Source of the DNA: Lentzea cavernae
GTDB taxonomy: Bacteria > Actinomycetota > Actinomycetes > Mycobacteriales > Pseudonocardiaceae
Reading direction: 5' to 3'
Length of the DNA stretch: 64,000 nucleotides
NCBI RefSeq assembly: GCF_014653695.1
Contig: NZ_BNAR01000003.1
Location: 746,961 to 810,960, forward strand
Shown here: one piece after another, positions 47,731 through 60,061 of the stretch
Position numbering within the stretch: position 1 is the stretch's first letter
How the letters are laid out: the number at the start of each line of letters is the position of its first letter
Notes under the pieces: model-generated
Told to the model about the DNA's origin: nothing
The model's input: the letters and a program-made list of their open reading frames with translations, nothing else
The model's database searches: none
Position numbers and translations under genes: made by a program

Positions 47731-47759
47731 CTGTCGGTGGTCTTCGTCACACTGGTGAC

Positions 47760-48674
47760 GTGCGAATCGAACACCTGCGCGAACGCAGCGATCTCGGCGT
47801 CATCAGCACCACCGCCCTGAAGTCCCTGGGCGTCTCCGACCCGTGGCGAAGGTGCACCCCGGGCGGGCCGTGGCAGCGCATGCACCCAGGCGTCGTGCTG
47901 CTGCACAACGGCCCGCCCACCCCGGACCAACACCTCACCGCAGCCCTCCTGCGAGCGGGCCCAGGAGCCGCCGTCACCGGCGCCGAAGCCTGCCGCCGCC
48001 ACGGCCTCCCGGCCAGAGGCCAGGAAATCCACCTCCTCGTACCCGGCTCGGCACGAGGCAGCGGCTCCCTGATCCTCGAACGCGCCTCACCGATGCCCCC
48101 GTCCGCAGACGTGGGCGGCTTCCCGGTGGTGTCCGCAGCCCGAGCCGTGGTCGACGCCTGCCGCTTCCTCCGCACAACCGACGAGGCCACGGCCCTCATC
48201 GCCGCAGCCATCCAACGACGCCGCTGCACGCCAGATGAGTTGCGTGCCGAGGCCCGCACCAACCGCTACGGCACCAAGCTCGCGCGTGACGTCCTCCGCG
48301 ACCTGGGCAGAGCGGAATCGGTCGCCGAACGAGACGCCCGCCGCCTCTCCCGCAAGATCCGCCTCACCACCCCGCACTGGAACGCGACGATCGCCGACGC
48401 CAACGGCGTGATCATCGCCAGACCAGATGCCTGGTACGACAACGTGGGCCTGGCCTGGGAGATCGACTCACGCGCCTTCCACTACGGCCCCCGCGACTAC
48501 GAACGCACCCTCACCCGCAACACCCGCTACGCCGCCGCAGGAATCCTCGTGGTCCAAACCCTGCCAACCCGCCTACGAGACCAGCCGGAGGTAGTGGCCC
48601 GCGAACTCAAGGCAGCACACAAAGCGGCTGCGGCAAGACCCCGGCCTCCGGTGCATGTCGTGGAGGTGACCTGA
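47760..48674 (+). CDS. AbiEi-like winged-helix / DUF559-like endonuclease-fold protein
   Basis: A 304-residue protein. The first 130 residues resemble the winged-helix and linker regions of AbiEi-type antitoxin proteins (STTALKSLGVS, then MHPGVVLLHNGPP). The last 100 residues (DAWYDNVGLAWEIDSRAFH, RNTRYAAAGILVVQTLP) match the Vsr-like DUF559 nuclease fold with an Asp and Glu-x-Asp pattern. Such orphan genes are numerous in actinomycetes. No partner toxin gene follows. Confidence 0.65.
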   Translation: MRIEHLRERSDLGVISTTALKSLGVSDPWRRCTPGGPWQRMHPGVVLLHNGPPTPDQHLTAALLRAGPGAAVTGAEACRRHGLPARGQEIHLLVPGSARGSGSLILERASPMPPSADVGGFPVVSAARAVVDACRFLRTTDEATALIAAAIQRRRCTPDELRAEARTNRYGTKLARDVLRDLGRAESVAERDARRLSRKIRLTTPHWNATIADANGVIIARPDAWYDNVGLAWEIDSRAFHYGPRDYERTLTRNTRYAAAGILVVQTLPTRLRDQPEVVARELKAAHKAAAARPRPPVHVVEVT

Positions 48675-48804
48675 CGGCAACGCCAAGGCTCCCGCACACC
48701 AGAGGGGCTTTCGCATGCGAACAGCGATGCCGAAGGCGAGGCCCCCACCAGCCGCGAAGCGAAGCGAGCCGTGCGAGGCAACAGATCGGAACCGCCAAGC
48801 AGGG

Positions 48805-49105
48805 GCGACGCGCAGCGAGCCGTCCGAACCTGCTGCCGACTGGGCAGCGGTGCACCCCGCTCATGGCGATTGGGGCTTGACCTTGAGGGGCGGGGTGCTA
48901 CCCCTGATCGGGCACGGCCGGGCGCTTTTCAGCCCGGCTTTTCCGGCCGTCTCAGCGCCCCGCCGGAGGCTCAAGGTCAAGCCCCAATCGCCAGCCTTTG
49001 ATTCGTCACGACCTGCGCAACCACCAACGCAACGCAACCAACCCCCAGCAACGCGACCAACCCCGCTGGAACCGCAACAAACCAACGCAAACCGACCCGC
49101 GAACA
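48805..49105 (+). repeat. interspersed structured repeat, copy 1
   Basis: This is the only content seen in the gap 48675-49155. A perfect 20-bp inverted repeat (GATTGGGGCTTGACCTTGAG at 48868-48887 and its complement at 48970-48989) encloses two nested stems (GGCGGGG-type and ACGGCCGG/CCGGCCGT). A near-identical copy lies at 63601-63893 in the opposite orientation. Homology extends about 60 bases upstream (GCGACGCGCAGCGAGCCGTC) and 110 bases downstream (CGCAACGC, ACCAACC and GCTGGAACCG blocks). No credible ORF is conserved between the copies. Confidence 0.85.
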
Positions 49106-49155
49106 GCAAAACGCCGCGCCCCCACCGGGAACGCGGCGCCTCACCAATCAAAGCC

Positions 49156-49937
49156 TCACACGCGCTTGAACAACAGCGCCCGCTTCACTTCCTGAATCGC
49201 CTTCGTAACCTGAATCCCACGCGGACACGCGTCGGTGCAGTTGAAGGTCGTCCGACACCGCCACACACCATCGATGTCGTTGAGGATGTCCAACCGCTCC
49301 TCAGCACCCTCATCCCGGGAGTCGAAGATGAACCGGTGCGCATTCACGATCGCCGCAGGCCCAAAGTACGACCCCTCAGTCCAGTAAACCGGACAAGAAG
49401 TAGTGCAACACGCACAAAGAATGCACTTCGTCGTGTCGTCGAACCGCTCCCGATCAGCAACGGACTGAATCCGCTCCCGAGTCGGCTCATTCCCATACGT
49501 GACGAGATAAGGCTTAACAGCCCGGAAAGCCTCGAAGAACGGCTCCATGTCAACGAGCAGGTCCTTGTGCACCGGCAAACCCTTGATGGGCTCGATGGTG
49601 ATCGTGGTCTGCTTGTCGCCCTTCTGCAGCAGGTCCTTCAGCAGGACCTTGCAGGCAAGCCGGTTCACCCCGTTGATCCGCATGGCGTCCGAACCACAGA
49701 TGCCGTGCGCACAAGAACGCCGGAACGTGAGCGTCCCGTCCACGTACCACTTGATGTGGTGCAGCAGGTTCAGCACGCGGTCCGACGGGAGCGCGGGGAT
49801 GTCGAACGAGTCCCAGCGCGGCTCGTCGTCGAACTCCGGGTTGAACCGGCGGATCTTGACGGTGACCGTGACAGCGCCGTCCGGAACCGGCGGCTGGGCG
49901 CCGCGCGAGCCAGCAGTAGTTTCAGCGGTGGCGGTCA

Positions 49938-49938
<1 letters not shown>
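49156..49938 (-). CDS. sdhB: succinate dehydrogenase iron-sulfur subunit
   Basis: A 260-residue subunit passing electrons from SdhA to the quinone. The [2Fe-2S] site is CAHGICGSDAM with a later Cys; the [4Fe-4S] and [3Fe-4S] sites are CILCACCTTSCP and CRTTFNCTDACPRG. Its ATG overlaps the sdhA stop by one base. Last gene of the sdhCDAB operon. Confidence 0.97.
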
Positions 49939-51692
<1,754 letters not shown>

Positions 51693-51714
51693 TGTGGTGG
51701 GCTCCCCGCGCGGG

Positions 51715-52122
51715 TCAGTTCGAGATGTTCGGGTCGAAGGTGAAGATCACGAACGTGCCGAGCGCGATGATCAGGACCATCGACACGTAGAGCAGCATCT
51801 TCAACCAGAACCGGGTGGAGTCCTTGCGGGCGTAGTCGTTGATGACAGTCCGCACGCCGTTGCCGCCGTGGATCTGCGCGAGCCAGAGCATCGCGAGGTC
51901 CCAGAACTGCCAGAACGGGGACGCCCAGCGGCCGGCGACGAAACCGAAGTTGATCTTGTGCACGCCGCCGTCGAGGATGTTCATGATGAACAGGTGGCCC
52001 AGGACCAGGACCACGAGCAGCAGGCCGGAGAGGCGCATGAACAGCCAGCTGTAGAGCTCGCCGTTGCCGCGGCGGGCCGCGGGGCGCTTCGGCGAACGGG
52101 GCTTGTCGAGTGCGAGAGACAT
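51715..52122 (-). CDS. sdhD: succinate dehydrogenase membrane anchor subunit
   Basis: A 135-residue three-helix anchor (LYSWLFMRLSGLLLVVLVLGH, AQIHGGNGVRTVINDYARK, MLLYVSMVLIIALGTFVIF). HLFIMN and the Asp-Tyr of NDYARK are heme/quinone-site candidates. It lies between sdhC and sdhA. Confidence 0.93.
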   Translation of the reverse strand: MSLALDKPRSPKRPAARRGNGELYSWLFMRLSGLLLVVLVLGHLFIMNILDGGVHKINFGFVAGRWASPFWQFWDLAMLWLAQIHGGNGVRTVINDYARKDSTRFWLKMLLYVSMVLIIALGTFVIFTFDPNISN

Positions 52123-52125
52123 GGC

Positions 52126-52545
52126 TCAGTGACCCCCAACCAGGTCGGAGATCGTCCGCTCCATCATGAAGTAGAAGCCGGGGATCATCACGACGACCCA
52201 GACGGCCAGCACGGTCCAGAGCATGACCCGCTGGTACTTGGCGCCCTTCTCCCAGAAGTCCACCAGCATGACCCTGATGCCGTTCAGCGCGTGGTAGAGC
52301 ACCGCGCCGACCAGACCGACCTCGAAGAGGTTGACGATCGGGTTCTTGTAGGTCTCGATCACCGCGTCGTAGGCGTTCGGGGACACCCGGACGAGGGCGG
52401 TGTCGAGCACGTGGGTGAAGAGGAAGAAGAACGTGAGGACACCGGTGATCCGGTGGGCGACCCAGGACCACATGCCCAGATCACCGCGGTAGAGCGTCCC
52501 ACCCCCTCGGGTGGTGGTGCGCTCGGGTGCGCCTGCGCTGGTCAT
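52126..52545 (-). CDS. sdhC: succinate dehydrogenase cytochrome b556 subunit
   Basis: A 139-residue three-helix subunit. It contains SWVAHRITGVLTFFFLFTHVLD, with the family Ser-x-x-His-Arg and heme-axial His, and ALYHALNGIRVMLVDF (here AVLYHALNGIRVML). First gene of the sdh operon; the promoter must lie in the 540-bp gap to its right. Confidence 0.95.
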   Translation of the reverse strand: MTSAGAPERTTTRGGGTLYRGDLGMWSWVAHRITGVLTFFFLFTHVLDTALVRVSPNAYDAVIETYKNPIVNLFEVGLVGAVLYHALNGIRVMLVDFWEKGAKYQRVMLWTVLAVWVVVMIPGFYFMMERTISDLVGGH

Positions 52546-52741
52546 GCGCCGCGGCCTCCAACGTCAGTGGTGGTGTGGTCGGCGAAGAAGTCACTGCTCG
52601 TCCGACCATGACCGGAAAATCCTAGTCCCGCACGTTGGAACACTCCCAGCAGGCGCACCCGCTCTGTGATCGATGAGACACGCTGTCGATCGGCCAAGCG
52701 GTCTTTATCGATCCCGAAATGCGGCCCACGCCACAAAAAGA

Positions 52742-52777
52742 CGGCGGCCCGGACCTCCGCCATGGTCCGGGCCGCCG
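52742..52777 (-). terminator. orphan minus-strand terminator upstream of sdhC
   Basis: A 14-bp perfect stem CGGCGGCCCGGACC/GGTCCGGGCCGCCG with an 8-base loop is followed on the minus strand by TCTTTTTG. No gene ends here. It lies in the gap between sdhC and the BMP gene and would end a transcript arriving from the right, such as a small RNA from 52780-53000. Confidence 0.65.
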
Positions 52778-52926
52778 CTGTCGGCGAGCACGCCCGCCAC
52801 CCTCTGCACGGCTGCGAGTCCGTGAATGGTTCAACGCGGGGCTGGGCCTGGCGTGCGCCACTGGGCCAACCGGACGAAGATCGGTGCGAGGAAGAGGCGG
52901 AAGGGGACGATTCGCCACGCCCCGAA

Positions 52927-52947
52927 CACGAGTGATCACCACTCGTG
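52927..52947. promoter_or_regulatory. 21-bp palindrome upstream of the nucleoside operon
   Basis: CACGAGTG-ATCAC-CACTCGTG is a perfect inverted repeat of 8-bp arms with a 5-base spacer. The position 140 bp before the BMP start suits an operator for the nucleoside operon or for a minus-strand transcript. No more than that can be said from sequence. Confidence 0.45.
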
Positions 52948-53040
52948 CGGCCAAAGCGTCGAATGCGTAACCGATAGGGGTCTTTGTAGGTGCTGACGGC
53001 AACGGGGTTGGTTACTAAGAGGTACGGTGCCGCCTCTAGG

Positions 53041-53060
53041 CCTCAACAACGTCGTTGAGG
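53041..53060 (+). promoter_or_regulatory. leader hairpin just before the BMP ribosome site
   Basis: CCTCAAC-AACGTC-GTTGAGG forms a 7-bp stem and six-base loop ending 12 bases before the GGGAGGAG ribosome site. It could stabilise the transcript or control translation. Confidence 0.4.
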
Positions 53061-53086
53061 AGGAAAACTCAGGGAGGAGACGAGCC

Positions 53087-54232
53087 GTGCGTCGTCGTAT
53101 GCGTGGTGTCGCGGTCGCCGCGATCGCGTTGACCAGCGTGATGACTATGGCCGCCTGCGCGAAGGACTCGGGTGGCGGGAACAACAACGCGGGCACCGGT
53201 AGTGGTGCCGCCTGCGAGTTCGCCGAGGCTCCGAGCGCGCCTGCCACTTCGAACACCAGCGCCGCCAACGGTGACAAGGTGGACGCGAGCACGCTGAAGA
53301 TCGGTCTGGCCTACGACATCGGTGGTCGTGGCGACGCGTCGTTCAACGACTCCGCCGCCGCCGGTCTCGACAAGGCCATCGCGGACATGGGCGTGAAGAA
53401 GGAGAACACGCGCGAGCTGTCCGCCGCCCCGAACGAGGACGAGTCCGCCAAGCAGACCCGTCTGCGCCAGTTGGCGTCCGAGGGCTTCAGCCCGATCATC
53501 GGTGTCGGCTTCGCCTACGCCGAGTCGATGAAGCTCGTCGCCGGCGAGTTCCCGAACGTCAAGTTCGGCCTGGTCGACGGTTCGGTCGAGGGTGCTGCCA
53601 ACGTCACGCCGCTGCTGTTCGCCGAGCAGGAGGGCTCCTTCCTGGCCGGCGTCATCGCCGCGTACCAGAGCAAGAAGTGCCACGTGGGCTTCGTCGGCGG
53701 TGTCGAGATCCCGCTGATCCAGAAGTTCGAGGCGGGCTACGCGCAGGGCGCCAAGGCGGCCGCGCCGAAGATCCAGATCGAGAAGAAGTACATCACCCCG
53801 GCCGGTGACTTCACCGGTTTCCAGGACGCCCCCAAGGGTCAGGAAGCCGCGAAGGGCCAGATCGACAAGGGCGCCGACGTCATCTACCAGGCCGCCGGTG
53901 CGTCCGGCAAGGGCATCTTCTCGGCCGCCAAGCAGGGTGGCGTGCTGGCCATCGGCGTCGACTCCGACCAGTACAACCAGGCGACCGTCGCCGACACCAA
54001 GGACGTCATCGTGTCGTCCATGCTCAAGCGCGTCGACGTCGCGGTCTACGACTTCGTGAAGGCCGTCGCGAAGAACGACCTCGCGGGTCTGCCGAAGGTC
54101 TTCGACCTGAAGGTGGACGGTGTCGGCTACTCCACGTCGGGTGGCAAGATCGACGCGAAGCTGCAGGGCATCCTCGAGGGCTACAAGGCCCAGATCATCG
54201 AGGGCAAGATCAAGGTCGCGGACAAGCCGTAG
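53087..54232 (+). CDS. BMP family nucleoside-binding lipoprotein
   Basis: A 381-residue substrate-binding protein with lipobox MAAC in a short signal, then IGLAYDIGGRGDASFNDSA, which is the family's ligand-binding start, and VGFVGGVEIPLIQKFEAGY. BMP proteins bind purine or other nucleosides for ABC uptake. GTG 53087 has GGGAGGAG seven bases upstream. First gene of the nucleoside operon. Confidence 0.95.
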   Translation: MRRRMRGVAVAAIALTSVMTMAACAKDSGGGNNNAGTGSGAACEFAEAPSAPATSNTSAANGDKVDASTLKIGLAYDIGGRGDASFNDSAAAGLDKAIADMGVKKENTRELSAAPNEDESAKQTRLRQLASEGFSPIIGVGFAYAESMKLVAGEFPNVKFGLVDGSVEGAANVTPLLFAEQEGSFLAGVIAAYQSKKCHVGFVGGVEIPLIQKFEAGYAQGAKAAAPKIQIEKKYITPAGDFTGFQDAPKGQEAAKGQIDKGADVIYQAAGASGKGIFSAAKQGGVLAIGVDSDQYNQATVADTKDVIVSSMLKRVDVAVYDFVKAVAKNDLAGLPKVFDLKVDGVGYSTSGGKIDAKLQGILEGYKAQIIEGKIKVADKP

Positions 54233-54265
54233 TCCGTCCGTTCGCTAGTCGTTCGCACGTTGCCG

Positions 54266-54295
54266 GGCCCTGTGAGGATTCGACCTCACAGGGCC
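54266..54295 (+). terminator. intra-operon attenuating hairpin
   Basis: A 12-bp perfect stem GGCCCTGTGAGG/CCTCACAGGGCC with a six-base loop sits 33 bases after the BMP stop and before the ATPase gene. Such hairpins let the binding protein be made in excess over the transporter genes. Confidence 0.7.
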
Positions 54296-54323
54296 TGGTG
54301 CGTGGTAGGAGGAGCACTCGACG

Positions 54324-55922
54324 ATGAGCAGTTCCACGTCCGTTGGGACGGACGAACACCCCGCGGTGGTGCTCACAGGCATCACCAAGCGATTCCCAGG
54401 TGTGGTCGCCAACAGCGACGTCCACCTGACCGTCCGCCGTGGCGAGGTCCACGCGCTCTGCGGTGAGAACGGCGCGGGCAAGTCCACACTGATGAAGATC
54501 CTCTACGGCATGCAGCCGCCGGACGAGGGCACCATCGAGGTGAACGGCGAGCAGGTGCGGTTCCGCACCCCGTCCGACGCCATCAAGGCCGGGATCGGCA
54601 TGGTGCACCAGCACTTCATGCTGGCCGACAACCTCACCGTCCAGGAGAACGTCGTCCTGGGCGCCGAGGCTCTGCACGGCATCGGCAAGAAGGCCCGCGC
54701 GCGCATCATCGAGCTCTCCGGCAGGACCGGGCTGAACGTCGACCCCGGCGTGCTCGTCGAGCAGCTCGGAGTCGCTGACCGCCAGCGCGTCGAGATCCTC
54801 AAGGTGCTCTACCGCGGCGCCAAGGTGATCATCCTCGACGAGCCCACCGCCGTGCTCGTGCCGCAGGAGGTCAGCGAGCTCTTCGACACCGTCCGCGGCA
54901 TGCAGGAGCAGGGCTACACGTTCCTGTTCATCTCGCACAAGCTCGACGAGGTCCGCGCGATCGCGGACTCCGTCACGGTGATCCGCCGCGGCACGACCGT
55001 GGGCAGCGCCGACCCGAAGACCGTCAGCTCCCGGCAGCTCGCCGAGATGATGGTCGGCAGCGAGCTCCCCAGCCCGGAGACCCGCGAGTCCACCGTCACC
55101 GACACGGTCGTGCTGGACGTCAAGGGCCTCAAGCTCATGACGCCGGACGGCTCGCGGCCGATCCTCGACGACGTCGACATGGTCGTGCGCTCCGGCGAGG
55201 TCGTCGGCATCGCCGGTGTCGAGGGCAACGGCCAGACCGAGCTCGTCGAGACGATCATGGGCATGCGCAAGGCCGGCAGCGGCACGATCACGTTGCAGGA
55301 CCAGGACATCACCAAGCTCGGGACGCTCGCCCGGCGCGAGGCGGGCATCGGCTACGTGCCGGAGGACCGCCACCGCCACGGCCTGCTGCTCACACAACCC
55401 CTCTGGTACAACCGGATCCTCGGCTACCAGACCCGCAAGCCGACGTCCAAGGGCATCTGGCTCGACACGGACGGCGCGAAGAAGGACACCGAGCGGATCG
55501 TCGCCGACTTCGACGTCCGCACGCCCGGCATCGACGTGCCCGCCGCCGCGCTCTCCGGTGGCAACCAGCAGAAGCTGGTCGTCGGCCGCGAACTGTCCGG
55601 CGACCCGGTGCTGCTGATCGCCTCGCACCCCACCCGCGGTGTGGACGTCGGCGCGCAGGCGCTGATCTGGGACGAGATCAAGCGCGCCCGCGCCGCCGGT
55701 CTCGCCGTGCTGCTGATCTCCGCCGACCTGGACGAGCTGATCGGCCTGTCGGACACGATCAAGGTCATGCTGCGCGGCCGCCTGGTGGCCGACGCCGACC
55801 CGAACACCGTCACGCCCGAGGACCTCGGCAGCGCGATGACGGGTGCGGGCGCGACGAGTGCTTCCGTGCAGGAAACCGGCACTGCGCACGGAACCGCGGT
55901 GGTTGAGGAAGGCGAGAACTGA
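54324..55922 (+). CDS. nucleoside ABC transporter ATP-binding protein (tandem ATPase)
   Basis: A 532-residue fused ATPase with two nucleotide domains. The N-terminal one has Walker A GENGAGKST and LDEPTAVLVPQE. The C-terminal one has the degenerate GVEGNGQTEL and LSGGNQQKLVVGREL. This matches the YufO/NupA-like ATPases that work with BMP proteins and two permeases. The stop overlaps the next ATG by one base. Confidence 0.96.
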   Translation: MSSSTSVGTDEHPAVVLTGITKRFPGVVANSDVHLTVRRGEVHALCGENGAGKSTLMKILYGMQPPDEGTIEVNGEQVRFRTPSDAIKAGIGMVHQHFMLADNLTVQENVVLGAEALHGIGKKARARIIELSGRTGLNVDPGVLVEQLGVADRQRVEILKVLYRGAKVIILDEPTAVLVPQEVSELFDTVRGMQEQGYTFLFISHKLDEVRAIADSVTVIRRGTTVGSADPKTVSSRQLAEMMVGSELPSPETRESTVTDTVVLDVKGLKLMTPDGSRPILDDVDMVVRSGEVVGIAGVEGNGQTELVETIMGMRKAGSGTITLQDQDITKLGTLARREAGIGYVPEDRHRHGLLLTQPLWYNRILGYQTRKPTSKGIWLDTDGAKKDTERIVADFDVRTPGIDVPAAALSGGNQQKLVVGRELSGDPVLLIASHPTRGVDVGAQALIWDEIKRARAAGLAVLLISADLDELIGLSDTIKVMLRGRLVADADPNTVTPEDLGSAMTGAGATSASVQETGTAHGTAVVEEGEN

Positions 55923-56995
55923 TGGGACACCTGCGCGGCAAACTCCTGCCGCCCGCGTTGGCGATCGTCTTCTCACTGCTGTTGTGCGGCGTCGCGCTCA
56001 TCATCTCCGGCGCGAACCCGCTCAGCGCGTTCGGTGCGATGGTGACGCAGGTCGGCAAGGGCACGACGCTCGTCGACATCGTCAACTCGACGGGCATCTA
56101 CTACATCGCGGCGCTCGCGGTGGCGATCGGGTTCCAGATGAACCTGTTCAACATCGGTGTCGAGGGCCAGTACCGCGTGGCGGCCGTGATCGCCGCGGTC
56201 GTCGGCGGCTCGATCGCGCTGCCTCCCGGCATCCACACGCTGGTCATCATCATCGTGGCCGCCCTGGCCGGTGCCGCCTGGGCCGCGATCCCCGCGATCC
56301 TCAAGGTGACCCGGGGCGTCAACGAGGTCATCTCGACGATCATGATGAACGGCCTCGCGATCGGCTTCTCGGCGTACCTGATCCGCCGGGACGTCTTCGG
56401 TGAGCTGCGGGGCAACAACATCCGCACCGCCGAGATCCCGGAGAGCGGATGGATGCCCGGCATCTCGTTCGGTGGCAGCGGCACCATGTTCGGCTTCCTG
56501 TTCGTGGCCATCGCCCTGGGCATCGGCTACTGGGTGATGATGAACAAGACCCGGTTCGGCTTCGAGCTGCGCGCGTCGGGCGAGTCGTCCACCGCCGCGT
56601 CGGCCGGTGGCGTGAGCGCCAAGAAGATGGTGCTGCTCTCCATGCTGATCTCGGGCGCCATCGCGGGCCTGATCTCGCTGCCGGAACTGCTCGGCCGCGA
56701 CCACACCTTCAGCCTGAACTTCACCGCCGGCATCGGCTTCTCGGGCATCGCGATCGCGCTGCTCGGCCGCAACCACCCCGGTGGCATCGCGTTCGGCGCG
56801 CTGCTCTGGGCGTTCCTCGACAAGTCGGGTCTCGCGCTCGACAACGTCGGCGTGCCCAGGGAGATCGTCACCATCATGCAGGGCTCGATCGTCCTGTCGG
56901 TCGTCGTCGCCTACGAGGTGGTGCGCCGCTTCGAGCTCGCCTCGGAACAGCGTCGCGTCGGCCGTGAGCTCGGAACTGTCGGAGGTGCCGCGTGA
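55922..56995 (+). CDS. nucleoside ABC transporter permease
   Basis: A 357-residue membrane protein with eight or more helices. The segment MNLFNIGVEGQYRVAA and the EVISTIMMNGLAIGF region are typical of the NupP/YufP permease group. Overlaps both neighbouring genes. Forms the channel with the next permease. Confidence 0.95.
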   Translation: MGHLRGKLLPPALAIVFSLLLCGVALIISGANPLSAFGAMVTQVGKGTTLVDIVNSTGIYYIAALAVAIGFQMNLFNIGVEGQYRVAAVIAAVVGGSIALPPGIHTLVIIIVAALAGAAWAAIPAILKVTRGVNEVISTIMMNGLAIGFSAYLIRRDVFGELRGNNIRTAEIPESGWMPGISFGGSGTMFGFLFVAIALGIGYWVMMNKTRFGFELRASGESSTAASAGGVSAKKMVLLSMLISGAIAGLISLPELLGRDHTFSLNFTAGIGFSGIAIALLGRNHPGGIAFGALLWAFLDKSGLALDNVGVPREIVTIMQGSIVLSVVVAYEVVRRFELASEQRRVGRELGTVGGAA

Positions 56996-58245
56996 TCTCG
57001 ACGATGGAGGAGAAGCCGCACGTCCCCGCGGCGCCTCGCAAGCGCAAGGTGCCCGGCTGGGCCGTCGCCATGCTCGGTGTGGCGGGCGCGATCGCGCTGC
57101 TCTCGATCACCTCGTACCAGACCGGCTTCCCGCAGCTGACGTCGTCGGGCACGACCCAGACGGCGGTCCGGCTCGCGCTGCCGATCCTGCTCGCCGGTCT
57201 CGGCGGCCTGTGGGCGGAACGCGCCGGCGTGGTCAACATCGGCCTCGAGGGCATGATGATCATGGGCACCTGGGGCGCGGCGTGGGCCGGCTACCAGTGG
57301 GGTCCGTGGGCCGCTCTCGTCGCGGCCGTCGTGTTCGGGTCGCTCGGCGGCCTGCTGCACGCGATCGCGACGGTCACGTTCGGCGTCAACCACATCGTCT
57401 CCGGTGTGGCGATCAACCTGCTCGGCGCCGGTCTGACGAAGTACCTCTCGACGCTGATCTTCCTGCCGCTGTCGAACAACCCGCGGCAGTCGCCGCCGGT
57501 GCAGTCGTTCGACACGTTCTCGGTGGCGGGCCTCGGTGACTGGCTCGGCGAGCTCGAGTCCGGTCAGCGCCTGTTCATCTCGGACGTCGCGGGCATCCTG
57601 CGCGGCCTGGTCACCGGCGTCTCGCCGCTGACGATGATCGCGATCCTGCTGCTGCCGCTGTCGTACTACCTGCTCTGGCGCACCCGCTTCGGCCTGCGCC
57701 TGCGCTCGGTCGGCGAGAACCCGCACGCCGCGGACTCGCTGGGCGTGAAGGTGTACTTCCACAAGTACGTCGCCGTGATCGTCTCCGGTGGTCTCGCCGG
57801 CCTGGGCGGCGCCGCACTGGTGCTCAACCCCGGTCAGCTGTCCTACCTGGAGGGTCAGACCGGCGGCCGCGGCTACATCGGCCTCGCCGCGATGATCTTC
57901 GGCAACTGGCGGCCCGGCGGCCTGCTCGGTGGTGCGGCGCTGTTCGGTTACGCCGACGGCCTGCAGCTGCGCTCGGGCGGCGAGACGGTGCTGGCGCTGG
58001 TCTACGGCGTCGTGCTGCTGCTCGCCGTGATCGTGGTGTGGCAGCTCATCCGCCGGAAGTGGTTCTCGGCGGCGGCGGCGATCGTTGTGGCCGTGCTGAT
58101 GTACCTGCTGTACATCAGCCTCGACGAGATCCCCAGCGAGTTCGTGTCGTACGCGCCGCACATGGTGACGCTGGCCGTGCTTGCCGTTGCGTCGCAACGG
58201 TTGCGAATGCCGGCCGCCGACGGACTGGTGTACCGCCGTGGCTGA
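56992..58245 (+). CDS. nucleoside ABC transporter permease
   Basis: A 417-residue membrane protein, second permease of the system (NupQ/YufQ-like). GVVNIGLEGMMIMG, HAIATVTFGVNHIVSGVAIN and FGLRLRSVGENPHAADSLGV are family segments. The GTG start overlaps the upstream stop (GTGA). The 3' end overlaps the cytidine deaminase start by eight bases. Confidence 0.95.
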   Translation: MISTMEEKPHVPAAPRKRKVPGWAVAMLGVAGAIALLSITSYQTGFPQLTSSGTTQTAVRLALPILLAGLGGLWAERAGVVNIGLEGMMIMGTWGAAWAGYQWGPWAALVAAVVFGSLGGLLHAIATVTFGVNHIVSGVAINLLGAGLTKYLSTLIFLPLSNNPRQSPPVQSFDTFSVAGLGDWLGELESGQRLFISDVAGILRGLVTGVSPLTMIAILLLPLSYYLLWRTRFGLRLRSVGENPHAADSLGVKVYFHKYVAVIVSGGLAGLGGAALVLNPGQLSYLEGQTGGRGYIGLAAMIFGNWRPGGLLGGAALFGYADGLQLRSGGETVLALVYGVVLLLAVIVVWQLIRRKWFSAAAAIVVAVLMYLLYISLDEIPSEFVSYAPHMVTLAVLAVASQRLRMPAADGLVYRRG

Positions 58246-58623
58246 GGTCGACTGGGACCTGCTCCGGGCACGGGCGGTGGAGGCGGCGCAGTCCGCCTAC
58301 TGCCCGTACTCGGGGCTTCAGGTCGGATCCGCGGCCCTGTGCGACGACGGCCGCATCGTCACCGGGTGCAACGTCGAGAACGCCTCGTACGGCGTGGGTC
58401 TGTGCGCCGAGTGCGCGATGGCCGGTCAGCTGTTCTTGACGGGTGGCGGCCGGTTCGTCGCGGTCGCCTGCCGGTCCGGTGCCGGTGAGCTGCTGATGCC
58501 GTGCGGCCGGTGCCGTCAGGTCCTCTACGAGCTGGGCGGCCGCGACTGCCTGGTGGACACGCCGTCCGGTGTGCTGCCGATGTCGTCGGTGCTGCCGGAC
58601 GCGTTCGGACCGGAGGACCTGCC

Positions 58624-58627
<4 letters not shown>
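58238..58627 (+). CDS. cdd: cytidine deaminase
   Basis: A 129-residue tetrameric-type enzyme that converts cytidine and deoxycytidine to uridines. Zinc ligands are Cys in CAECAMAG (with the catalytic Glu) and PCGRCRQVL; the substrate segment is NVENASYGVGL. GTG 58238 lies inside the end of the permease gene. Salvages pyrimidines imported by the ABC system. Confidence 0.95.
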
Positions 58628-59895
<1,268 letters not shown>

Positions 59896-59898
<3 letters not shown>

Positions 59899-60061
59899 TG
59901 CTGTGACCACGATCTTCACCGTGTTTCTCGACGCTCAGCAGGGCACCTCGCGGCGTCGGCCCCACGCCCCCATACGTCCAGTATGAGGACGTGGGGCCGA
60001 CACCACGATGCACCCGTCTGACCGCCGAGAAACGCGGCAAAGGTTCGTGGTCACAGCACTA
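59896..60061. repeat. 166-bp imperfect hairpin spanning both stop codons of convergent genes
   Basis: Perfect 17-bp terminal inverted repeats (TAGTGCTGTGACCACGA and its complement) start at the deoA stop and end at the kinase stop. The arms stay similar inward (TTTCTCG blocks) to a second perfect block GTCGGCCCCACG/CGTGGGGCCGAC around a CATAC/GTATG tip. It probably acts as a bidirectional terminator; its size and decayed arms suggest a MITE-like origin. Confidence 0.75.

Noticed and set aside
47145..48032. A 295-codon minus-strand Val/Glu-rich frame
   Set aside because: It is the complement of the Thr-rich tract of the LAXTG protein, whose signal peptide and sorting signal are in the plus frame.
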